Below, in pieces: positions 15,352 through 22,691 of a stretch of 45,540 nucleotides of DNA. Positions within the stretch are counted from its first letter, which is position 1. Every line of letters starts with the position of its first letter. Made by a program: the position numbers and the translations under genes. The notes below the pieces were generated by a model. That model saw nothing but the letters and a program-made list of their open reading frames with translations, was not told the DNA's origin and did not search any database. Source of the DNA: Athalassotoga sp964433875 (lineage in GTDB: Bacteria > Thermotogota > Thermotogae > Mesoaciditogales > Mesoaciditogaceae); assembly GCA_964433875.1 (NCBI GenBank), contig CAYSSO010000014.1, positions 1 to 45,540 on the forward strand. The letters are read 5' to 3'.

Positions 15352-16638
15352 ATGTTTATTACAAATGTTAAGATCGTTACCAACGATCTTGAAACCGGAA
15401 TGATAGAAGACGGTGCGTTGAAAATAGACGGAGACGAAATAGTAGATATCGGGAAAAAAGAGGATTTGGAGAAAAAATATCTTCACATTGAAAATGAAAT
15501 CATAGATGGCGCAGGAAGAGTCGTTCTGCCGGGTTTCGTGGACGCTTACGTGAATTTTGAGTCTTTGATCTTTCCAGATTTTGGAATAGAAGAAAAGACC
15601 GGTATTTCTCACGAAGATTTGAAGAAGAAAATATACGATATTTTTCAGAATATCTTCAACGATGAAATTTTCTTTACAGTTGCCGAAAAGGTTGCATGGG
15701 AGGGATTAAGGCACGGTATAACCTGTGTTGCCGGATCCATAGAGAGATATTTGCACAAAATAGAGGTTGAAAAAACTCTTGAGGCTGTATCGAATATTTG
15801 GCCTTTTAAATTCGCCGTCGGTGAAAGCGTCCAGACTCCGGAAGACCTTCAAAGACTTTTGAAGTCCGGAGAGAAGCCTAAGTACATTCCGCTCAATTCA
15901 ATTACGAATTTCGATGATAATTCGATGAGTTTGCTCAGAGATTTTGCAAGGTCGATAGGCGCATTTGTTGTTATACTGTTATCGGACGAAAAGAGAGAAG
16001 AACAGGAGGCTTTTGCCAAATACGGTATGTCTAACCTCGAAAGGTTGAGACATCTTAGTCTTCTTGATGATAAAATGCTTATAGTTAACGCAAGGCACTT
16101 CACGGAGACAGATCTCGATGTTATGGCGGCATCCGGTACTATGGCCATTTATTGCACAAGGCAGATGATGACTCATGGAAGTCAATTTCCAAATATAGAT
16201 GGAATGATGGGAAGAAGCATAAATGTTTCCTTGGGTACTGGCACTATACCGGATCTATCTATTCTGATGGAGGCCCAGGTTACCTTCCTTTTAAGAAAGA
16301 TGCTAAAAGAAGGTGAAGATTTCGATTCGATATACCAGACGAAAAAGATGCTGCTTGAAAACAGTTACAAATTGGGTACAAAACTCTTTGATAAACCGAT
16401 GGGCAGATTGATACCCGGGTACGCAGCAGATATGGCAATATACGATTGCGATTGTTCTCTTGGGAATGGAAAAAGGCCTGTTTTGAGAAAGTTGATATTT
16501 GACTTTTTGAAAGACGCGAGAGTTTACATGACGATTGTAAATGGTAGGATCGCCTACGATTCAGGAAGAACCTACGAAAGCGATCTTGAGGATAGACTTG
16601 AAGAGATAAGAAGGAAAGTGATATCGAATCTAAGATGA
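15352..16638 (+). CDS. Amidohydrolase-superfamily protein lacking the metal site (probable pseudoenzyme)
   Basis: This 428-aa protein has the overall plan of SsnA/chlorohydrolase-type amidohydrolases. A small beta domain (about 1-55) is followed by PGFVDAYVNFES, where active members have PGFxDxHxH. A TIM barrel and a C-terminal composite domain with MGRLIPGYAADMAIYD complete it. The HxH metal pair is replaced by Y66 and N68, and the usual LGTD aspartate is glycine (G297 in LGTGT). The classical metal centre therefore cannot form. The ATG at 15352 follows GAGGGGG; an open frame extending back into the tRNA is not coding. The gene overlaps fliF by 4 nt (ATGA). It may be a structural or regulatory relic, or bind ligand without hydrolysis; its job is unknown. 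Confidence 0.75.
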   Translation: MFITNVKIVTNDLETGMIEDGALKIDGDEIVDIGKKEDLEKKYLHIENEIIDGAGRVVLPGFVDAYVNFESLIFPDFGIEEKTGISHEDLKKKIYDIFQNIFNDEIFFTVAEKVAWEGLRHGITCVAGSIERYLHKIEVEKTLEAVSNIWPFKFAVGESVQTPEDLQRLLKSGEKPKYIPLNSITNFDDNSMSLLRDFARSIGAFVVILLSDEKREEQEAFAKYGMSNLERLRHLSLLDDKMLIVNARHFTETDLDVMAASGTMAIYCTRQMMTHGSQFPNIDGMMGRSINVSLGTGTIPDLSILMEAQVTFLLRKMLKEGEDFDSIYQTKKMLLENSYKLGTKLFDKPMGRLIPGYAADMAIYDCDCSLGNGKRPVLRKLIFDFLKDARVYMTIVNGRIAYDSGRTYESDLEDRLEEIRRKVISNLR

Positions 16639-18203
16639 ATTTCAAAGACATTTGGTCAAAGGTAAAACAATTTTACAACGATCGTTTTAAACCTCTGAAC
16701 ACAAATCAAAAGATTTTGTGGATAAGCCTTTTTGTCGGCATTATAATCGTTTTTTCCATTTTGATCTACGTTAATTCCATTCCAAAATACGTCGTTCTGG
16801 TTTCAAACATTTCAGATACGAATGCCGGTAGCATAATAAACGATCTTCAAAAACTTGGCATTCCTTACAAAGCCGGTCCAAATGGCACTATATACATTCC
16901 AGCCTCCCAAAACGTTTACGAGGTTAGAATGAAACTTGCGACCGATGGCCTTCTCGGACCCACTGCCGGCGTTCAGGGATACAGTCTTCTCACGAATAAT
17001 TCGCTCGCTTCGCTTGGAATGACAAGTTTTGACAGACAGGTTGAATACCAAATAGCCCTTGCCGGTGAACTCGAAGGTAGCATAGATATGCTTGCACCAG
17101 TTCAATACTCGAAGGTTTTTCTTTCTTTGCCAAAATACACCTATTATGTCCCGGGTCAGGAAGAAAAACCCACCGCTTCCGTTTTGGTCGTTTTAAAGCC
17201 CAATATGCAACTTTCCCAAAATCAGATCCTTGGCATTGCCAATCTCGTTGCCGGAGCGGTCGGTAATATGTCGATATCTGACGTTAAGATCGTCGATCAA
17301 TATTCGAATGTTTTAAGTAACGAAATAGATCTTTCCCAAAATGCGATGGTTGCAACATCTAAACTTCAACTCCAGCAAATGGTTGAAAAATACTACGTTT
17401 CAAAGGTTCTTGGAATGCTTTACAATGTCTTTGGATATGGGAATGTTGCCGTCGCGGCCAACGTTCAACTTGACTGGCAGCAGATAACGGAGGAGAATAA
17501 AACTTATGTTCCCTATGATACCAAAAATAACACAGGTGTCATTTCGAACCAGCAACAGCAAACAAGCGTTTCATCAAATGGTGTGCCTTCCGGTCCTGTC
17601 GGTATGGCTTCAAATATACCGCCAACTTATGTAAGCACAAACCCCTCTTCGGCCGTATCGAGTTATTCGAACACCATAACGAATTACGATGTTTCTCAGG
17701 TTTATCAAAAGATAATAAATGACAAATCCGGAGACATAAAGGATTTAACGATGACTGTCTTTTTGAATTCGACAAATACCTCTCTTATTCCAACGATTCA
17801 ATCGGCCGTTGCCATGTCTGTGGGGGCTTCTACGTCCAATATAAAGGTTTTGGCAATGCCATTCAACAATAATGCAGAGGTAATTGCACAAAAAGCGCTT
17901 CAACAATCTGAAGAAGCGCAAAGATTTAGGCTCATAGTGATATACTCAATTTTGCTTTCAATACTTTTGACAATCGCTTTCTTTTACATGGCTGTCAGAA
18001 TAAAAAAGAGAAGGAAGATAAAAGAAGTGGAAGAAAGAAGGAAGAGAATAGAGGCAGAGGCCGCAGAGATCGCCAAAAAGGCCCAGCAGACCGAGCCTCA
18101 AAATGGAGAGCTGTTGAAACTTGAAAACAACGTTACCATGTGGATAGATAAAGATCCCGAAGATGTTGCCCAGATAATAAAATTATGGATAAATAAGGAG
18201 TAA
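16635..18203 (+). CDS. fliF: Flagellar MS-ring protein FliF
   Basis: This 522-aa basal-body protein forms the membrane ring on which the rotor is built. It has a first membrane helix at about 25-46, ring-building motifs RBM1-RBM3 across the periplasmic part, and a serine/asparagine/glutamine-rich low-complexity loop near 295-345. A second membrane helix lies at about 432-455 and is followed by a highly charged cytoplasmic stretch. The last residues (DPEDVAQIIKLWI) are the conserved FliG-binding tail, so the protein is complete. The start overlaps the amidohydrolase stop by 4 nt and fliG begins 4 nt after its own stop. The early ring region with YEVRMKLATDGL is typical of FliF and its secretin-associated relatives. 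Confidence 0.95.
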   Translation: MNFKDIWSKVKQFYNDRFKPLNTNQKILWISLFVGIIIVFSILIYVNSIPKYVVLVSNISDTNAGSIINDLQKLGIPYKAGPNGTIYIPASQNVYEVRMKLATDGLLGPTAGVQGYSLLTNNSLASLGMTSFDRQVEYQIALAGELEGSIDMLAPVQYSKVFLSLPKYTYYVPGQEEKPTASVLVVLKPNMQLSQNQILGIANLVAGAVGNMSISDVKIVDQYSNVLSNEIDLSQNAMVATSKLQLQQMVEKYYVSKVLGMLYNVFGYGNVAVAANVQLDWQQITEENKTYVPYDTKNNTGVISNQQQQTSVSSNGVPSGPVGMASNIPPTYVSTNPSSAVSSYSNTITNYDVSQVYQKIINDKSGDIKDLTMTVFLNSTNTSLIPTIQSAVAMSVGASTSNIKVLAMPFNNNAEVIAQKALQQSEEAQRFRLIVIYSILLSILLTIAFFYMAVRIKKRRKIKEVEERRKRIEAEAAEIAKKAQQTEPQNGELLKLENNVTMWIDKDPEDVAQIIKLWINKE

Positions 18204-18207
18204 TAAA

Positions 18208-19221
18208 ATGGCCGATAACAAAAAGGAAAGTTCTAACAAGCGTAAAGCAGCCATTTTTCTCCTTACAATAGGACCTGAAAGGGCAGCCAAAATTTTGAAG
18301 AATTTAAGTGAAGAAGAGATAGAGTCCATCACACTCGAGATTGCAAATTTGAAAAACATCTCCGAGCAGGAGAGGCAGGAAGCATTGAAAGAATTTTCGG
18401 AAATGATGCAGGCAAAAGAGTACATAAACAAGGGAGGGATAGAGTACGCAAAAGAAGTGCTCGAAAAGGCCTTAGGCCCTCAAAAGGCTTATGAGATCAT
18501 AGGGAAGTTGACTTCGAATTTACAGGTTAAACCTTTTGATTTCATGAAAAAATCTGATGTCGCCCAACTTGTGAATTTTTTGCAAAATGAGCATCCACAG
18601 ACGATCGCGCTGGTACTTGCGTATCTTGAACCTAAACAGGCGGCACAGATAATCATTTCTTTTCCGGAAGAATTGCAAGCCGAGGTCGTGAAAAGACTTT
18701 CCCTTCTTGAAAGAGCCTCTCCAGAGGTCGTAAAGCAGATAGAGAAAAATATGGAAAAAAGGCTTTCTTCTTTTGTCACCCAGGATTTCAGCAATGTCGG
18801 TGGAATAGATGTCGCCGTTGAAATTGTCAATGCCCTCGACAGAACTGCCGAAAAAAGGATTTTGGACGACATTCAAAAGACAGATCCGGATCTTGCCGAG
18901 GAGATAAAGAAGAGGATGTTTGTCTTTGAGGATATACTCCAACTTGATGATAGATCTGTCCAGTTGATAATGAGGGAGGTCGACACGCACGATCTTGCCC
19001 TTGCGATAAAGGGAACGACCGAGGAAGTCAAGAACAAATTGATGTCTAACATGTCAAAAAGGGCCGCCGCTTTGCTTGAAGATGAACTCAAATATATGGG
19101 ACCTGTCAGAGTCAAAGATGTTGAAGCGGCACAGCAAAAGATCGTTGCTATAGTGAGAAAACTCGAGGATGCCGGGGAAATAGTCATAAGCCATGGCGGG
19201 GGAGAGGATATAATTGTCTGA
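18208..19221 (+). CDS. fliG: Flagellar motor switch protein FliG
   Basis: This 337-aa rotor protein transmits torque. The N-domain (about 1-105) binds the FliF tail, the middle domain carries EHPQTIALVLAYL (the EHPQR-type FliM contact), and the C-domain (about 235-337) carries the charged torque helix region (DDRSVQLIMREVDTHDLALAIKG). The length is usual for the family. The ATG follows GGAGTAATAA closely. The end overlaps the fliH start by 8 nt. Nothing is missing. Confidence 0.96.
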   Translation: MADNKKESSNKRKAAIFLLTIGPERAAKILKNLSEEEIESITLEIANLKNISEQERQEALKEFSEMMQAKEYINKGGIEYAKEVLEKALGPQKAYEIIGKLTSNLQVKPFDFMKKSDVAQLVNFLQNEHPQTIALVLAYLEPKQAAQIIISFPEELQAEVVKRLSLLERASPEVVKQIEKNMEKRLSSFVTQDFSNVGGIDVAVEIVNALDRTAEKRILDDIQKTDPDLAEEIKKRMFVFEDILQLDDRSVQLIMREVDTHDLALAIKGTTEEVKNKLMSNMSKRAAALLEDELKYMGPVRVKDVEAAQQKIVAIVRKLEDAGEIVISHGGGEDIIV

Positions 19222-19876
19222 GATCATAAAAAAGCCACCTATTTTTGAGGACAAAATCAAGATCGGCTCTCAAGAACAAAGCAAGAAAGAAGAAAAAAAT
19301 GATCCTTTAGAAGAAGCCGAAAAACGGTCAAGATTTATCCTTGAAAGCGCAAAAAAAGAATATGAGAAGATATTGAATTCGGCAATTACCAAATCGAAAG
19401 AGATCAAAGAAGATGCCTACAATCAAGGATACAAAGATGGATATGAAAAAGGCTTGGAGAAATGGAAAAAGAAATTTTTGGCTCTCGATCCCTTTATCGA
19501 GAGGCTAAAGAAAGAGGTAGATCGATCTTTAGACGATCTTACTCCTTATTTACTCGAACTTTCAATAAGTGTCATAAAGGAGGTAGTACTTTCAGATGTA
19601 GATCCATCTTTTATTTCGAAAAAGATAGAGAGAGTACTTGAAATGGTCAAATCCTCGAAAAATGTTAAGTTGTACGTCCCACCAAATTTATCTGAAGAGA
19701 TTTTAGAGGATCTAAAGAACAGATCTATCGACGTGATCGTTGATTCCTCTTTCGGGCCCGATGATTTAAAGGTAGAGGTCGATTTTGGCGTAATGGATCT
19801 GAGAGTCAATTCACAGTTAAAGACCTTTGAGGAATTAATGAGAAAGAGTTTTGGAAACGGTGGAAGCAATGGCTGA
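19214..19876 (+). CDS. fliH: Flagellar export ATPase regulator FliH
   Basis: This 220-aa protein is of FliH/YscL type. A charged coiled-coil N-terminal half (about 25-95, with YNQGYKDGYEKGLEKWKKK carrying the Gly-x3-Gly spacing of FliH stalks) is followed by a globular C-terminal domain like V-ATPase subunit E (about 100-205). It would hold the export ATPase FliI and act as its brake and stator. The TTG start at 19214 is chosen because GGGGGAGAGG lies just upstream and the overlap with fliG is only 8 nt. The FliI partner is not the next gene, which is unusual. Confidence 0.82.
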   Translation: MSEIIKKPPIFEDKIKIGSQEQSKKEEKNDPLEEAEKRSRFILESAKKEYEKILNSAITKSKEIKEDAYNQGYKDGYEKGLEKWKKKFLALDPFIERLKKEVDRSLDDLTPYLLELSISVIKEVVLSDVDPSFISKKIERVLEMVKSSKNVKLYVPPNLSEEILEDLKNRSIDVIVDSSFGPDDLKVEVDFGVMDLRVNSQLKTFEELMRKSFGNGGSNG

Positions 19877-20135
19877 TTACTTTTTCTCTTACGGAAAAAA
19901 GGAATCGAAGGAGACACGTCTTGAAGATCTCGTTCACGAGTTAACCCGTCTTATCGCAATAGAAATAGCCAATGAAATAAGAAATCAGATGAAAATTTCC
20001 GATAAGAAGAATAAAGATAGCGTTGATTTAAAAAAAATACTTGAAGAGGAAATATCGAAATTCGATTCAATAGAAGAAGTTAAATATTTGGGAGAATACC
20101 TTGTTGATTTGTGGAGAAAAACACATGAATTTTAA
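19869..20135 (+). CDS. 88-residue protein of the flagellar cluster, function unknown
   Basis: This small, charged, mostly helical protein begins MADYFFSYGKK; residues 18-45 form an amphipathic helix and the C-terminus is WRKTHEF. The ATG at 19869 overlaps fliH by 8 nt and has GGTGGA a few bases upstream; in-frame TTG (19851) and GTG (19860) are alternatives. In the place where fliI/fliJ usually follow fliH it could be a small cytoplasmic export or chaperone-like component, but no family signature is recognised. Confidence 0.6.
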   Translation: MADYFFSYGKKESKETRLEDLVHELTRLIAIEIANEIRNQMKISDKKNKDSVDLKKILEEEISKFDSIEEVKYLGEYLVDLWRKTHEF

Positions 20136-20149
20136 ATGGAGGTCTTTGA

Positions 20150-20737
20150 ATGTCGAAGTATAACAAATTTTTGTGGATAATGGTTGGCGTGCTCGTTGTT
20201 GTTATGGTGATTCAATTTGTGATAACTTCCAATAGAAAGCCACCATATGAACAGATTGCTTATCAGGCCGAGTACATTTTCACCTATTCAACTCCTGTCG
20301 TCATAAATGATAGCGTCAAACTTTACTATCCAAATTCGAATGATCTTCAAAAGGCGCTTGATGAATACAACAAATTGAGCCCTCAGGACAAATTCAAATC
20401 TTACCAGCAGATGTTCGATAACCTTTCAAAATCGACCAAACTCAGCCTTGTTCCGGTAAGTTATGATTCGACGGCGATTGTTTTGAATCCAAACACGCTC
20501 CAGTTTACAGAGCACAGTGTTGTCGATGGAATAGTAACTCTGAATGGATCGAATTATTACGTCTCAATGGGCAAGGTTGGAATGAAACTCGACAAGAATT
20601 CCATTGTGACCTTTAAATTTCCACAGGGTGCAAAGATAATCTCTGTAAGTCCAACTCCAACGACGATTTCTAATTCTGCCCTTACGTGGGAAGGGCCCAT
20701 GGATCTTTCTTTTCCGGAGGTGGTATTCACACGGTGA
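20150..20737 (+). CDS. Membrane-anchored extracytoplasmic protein, function unknown (DUF4897-like?)
   Basis: This 195-aa protein has one N-terminal membrane helix (about 8-27) with a short basic cytoplasmic start and a beta-rich external domain (about 45-195). Its end contains SVSPTPTTISNSALTWEGP. The layout resembles a Thermotogota family I remember as DUF4897, although that link is from memory and weak. It lies inside the fli cluster, overlaps the next gene by 4 nt and follows GGAGG by 7 nt, so it is expressed with the basal-body genes. A role in assembling or supporting the basal body is inference. Confidence 0.6.
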   Translation: MSKYNKFLWIMVGVLVVVMVIQFVITSNRKPPYEQIAYQAEYIFTYSTPVVINDSVKLYYPNSNDLQKALDEYNKLSPQDKFKSYQQMFDNLSKSTKLSLVPVSYDSTAIVLNPNTLQFTEHSVVDGIVTLNGSNYYVSMGKVGMKLDKNSIVTFKFPQGAKIISVSPTPTTISNSALTWEGPMDLSFPEVVFTR

Positions 20738-21207
20738 ATTTGGTGTGGTTTTTGATAGGATCGTTGATGGGTGGAATTGCTGGAGGCATTGTTTATTTTC
20801 TGATCTCCAAGATTCATGATCGTGAGAAATACGATAATTTAGACATAACCGAAGATGTATCTCGCCTTATAGGAAAGATCCAGCACGTTACGAACACAAA
20901 TGTCGATACTCTCGACAAAAAGATATCAGAATTGAGAAGCACGATCTATCACGCAAATGAGCTCTACATTAAGTTAAATGAGAGCATGGCAGACAGAATG
21001 AACAAAGTCTCCGAGATTCCAGATCTCATTAACGTTGAATTGAAAGAAGACAAAGAAGAGATCTTTAACGATTTAGGCAAAGAGGAAAAGGTGCTTGATC
21101 TTGCCAAAAAAGGATGGAATTCCAAAAAGATAGCAGAGAGTTTAGGGATAGGCGTCGGAGAGGTGGAATTGATACTTAACCTTAACTCCGACAAAATTCA
21201 AATTTAA
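20734..21207 (+). CDS. SwrB/DUF6115-like flagellar accessory protein
   Basis: This 157-aa protein has an N-terminal membrane helix (about 3-25, glycine-rich), a central coiled coil (about 35-100) and a C-terminal helix-turn-helix-like segment, LAKKGWNSKKIAESLGIGVG, followed by EVELIL. This three-part plan is that of Bacillus SwrB, which sits at the end of the flagellar operon and promotes basal-body and export-gate assembly. The GTG at 20734 (GTGA overlap with the previous stop) is chosen because GGAGGTGG lies 10 nt upstream; the frame extends further back but inside the neighbour. Orthology with SwrB is inference from architecture and context. Confidence 0.65.
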   Translation: MNLVWFLIGSLMGGIAGGIVYFLISKIHDREKYDNLDITEDVSRLIGKIQHVTNTNVDTLDKKISELRSTIYHANELYIKLNESMADRMNKVSEIPDLINVELKEDKEEIFNDLGKEEKVLDLAKKGWNSKKIAESLGIGVGEVELILNLNSDKIQI

Positions 21208-21221
21208 AAGGAGGAATCTTT

Positions 21222-22622
21222 ATGCCAAAAAAGCAGAATGACTATTCGAAAATTAAACAAGCGCTTGAGTTCGAGTACAAAAGTGCGTGGACAGATCTTG
21301 ATGAAAAAAAGGTAGATGAATTTTCTAAAGAATACATACAGTTCATGTCCCGTGGTAAAACTGAGAGAACATTTGCAGAAGAAAGCGTCAAATTGCTTGA
21401 AAAAAGTAATTACAGGCCCATTGAGAAGGTCGATTTAAAAGAGGAGATAAGATCGTATTACCTTTACCGCGGGAAGGCGCTTGCGATCTTCAGAATACCA
21501 AAAAAATTCTCCGGTGGTCTTAACATAATAGCCTCTCACATAGATTCTCCGAGGATAGATCTCAAACCCAAGCCTGTTTACGAAGATTCCAATATGGTGC
21601 TCGCGAAGACCCACTATTACGGTGGTATAAAGAAATATCAGTGGTTCAACATACCTCTTGCCATCATTGGGGTAGTTGTAAAAAGAGATGGAAAGATCGT
21701 GAAGATAGATATCGGAAATGAACCGGGAGATCCGGTCTTTGTAATGAGCGATCTGCTTCCGCACCTTGATAGAAACGAAAATAAGAAGATCTCGGATATA
21801 ACGGGAGAGATGCTTAACCTGATAATAGGATCGAAGCCGATAACTTTTGAAAAGATGGAAGGTGCTTTGAAATTAAATGTGCTCAAATTGCTCAACGACA
21901 AGTACGGAATCGTTGAGGCAGATCTTGTGAGTTCAGAACTCGAGATAGTGCCCGCCTTTGAGCCGAGAGAGATAGGCTTTGATAGAAGCATGATAGGTGC
22001 TTACGGCCATGATGATAAGATATGCGCTTTTGCAAGCCTCAAGGCTATTCTCGACAGTCCAAAGATTTCAAGGCCGACAGTTATTCTCTTCTTTGACAAA
22101 GAAGAGATAGGCAGTTACGGAAGTACAGGGGCATCCCATCAATTCTGGATGTCATGGATAAAGAAGATCTTGAAAGCGCGCAATATGGAAACGGATCTTA
22201 CATTTGAAGAGATAATCGAAGATACGGCCGTGCTTTCTTCCGACGTCAACGCGGCCTTCGATCCTACCTTCAAGGAGGTCTTCGAGGCTAACAACACACC
22301 GTACCTTGGCAAGGGCGTTGTCATTACAAAGTATACCGGTGCACGTGGAAAGTCAGGATCGAGCGATGCCGATGCCGAATTCGTGGGACGGATAAGAAAG
22401 GTCTTGGACGATAACAAAGTGATATGGCAGACCGGTGAACTTGGAAAGGTTGATGTTGGAGGCGGCGGTACGATCGCACTTTTCTTTGCCGAATACGGCA
22501 TGCACGTGCTTGATGTTGGACCGGCTTTGCTGGGTATGCACTCTCCCTTCGAGATAGTTTCAAAGGCCGACCTTTACCAGACGTATCTCGCGTACATTGC
22601 CTTTATAAAAGATTACGAATGA
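21222..22622 (+). CDS. apeA: M18-family aspartyl/metallo-aminopeptidase
   Basis: This 466-aa cytoplasmic zinc exopeptidase removes N-terminal residues from peptides; relatives form a tetrahedral dodecamer. Metal and catalytic motifs are in order: ASHIDSPRID (HxD), the GHDDKICAF segment, DKEEIGSYGSTGA (catalytic glutamate pair), SSDVNAAFDP and the C-terminal GMHSPFE histidine. The length and sequence agree with the probable aminopeptidase 1 group found in Thermotoga and clostridia. AAGGAGG lies 9 nt before the ATG. It follows the fli cluster by 14 nt, so it may be in the same transcript; the hairpin at 22639 ends it. Confidence 0.92.
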   Translation: MPKKQNDYSKIKQALEFEYKSAWTDLDEKKVDEFSKEYIQFMSRGKTERTFAEESVKLLEKSNYRPIEKVDLKEEIRSYYLYRGKALAIFRIPKKFSGGLNIIASHIDSPRIDLKPKPVYEDSNMVLAKTHYYGGIKKYQWFNIPLAIIGVVVKRDGKIVKIDIGNEPGDPVFVMSDLLPHLDRNENKKISDITGEMLNLIIGSKPITFEKMEGALKLNVLKLLNDKYGIVEADLVSSELEIVPAFEPREIGFDRSMIGAYGHDDKICAFASLKAILDSPKISRPTVILFFDKEEIGSYGSTGASHQFWMSWIKKILKARNMETDLTFEEIIEDTAVLSSDVNAAFDPTFKEVFEANNTPYLGKGVVITKYTGARGKSGSSDADAEFVGRIRKVLDDNKVIWQTGELGKVDVGGGGTIALFFAEYGMHVLDVGPALLGMHSPFEIVSKADLYQTYLAYIAFIKDYE

Positions 22623-22638
22623 ATTTGTTATGAGTTTT

Positions 22639-22689
22639 AACCTCTTTTGTTATATAATCTCTTCGAGAGAATAACAAGAGAGGTTTTTT
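22639..22689 (+). terminator. Large terminator-like hairpin overlapping the recJ ribosome binding site
   Basis: AACCTCTTTTGTTAT (22639-22653) pairs with ATAACAAGAGAGGTT (22671-22685) with one mismatch. An inner stem (22658-22662 with 22666-22670) has a TCG loop, and T6 follows at 22684-22689. This is a strong intrinsic terminator for the aminopeptidase gene. Its right arm contains AGAGAGG, the only ribosome-binding-like sequence before the recJ TTG at 22692, so the folded RNA would hide it. Confidence 0.75.
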
Positions 22690-22691
22690 CA

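Noticed and set aside
22653..22658. TATAAT as a recJ promoter.
   Set aside because: No -35 at proper spacing and no extended element; it is part of the hairpin arm. Kept only as a possibility in the finding on recJ.
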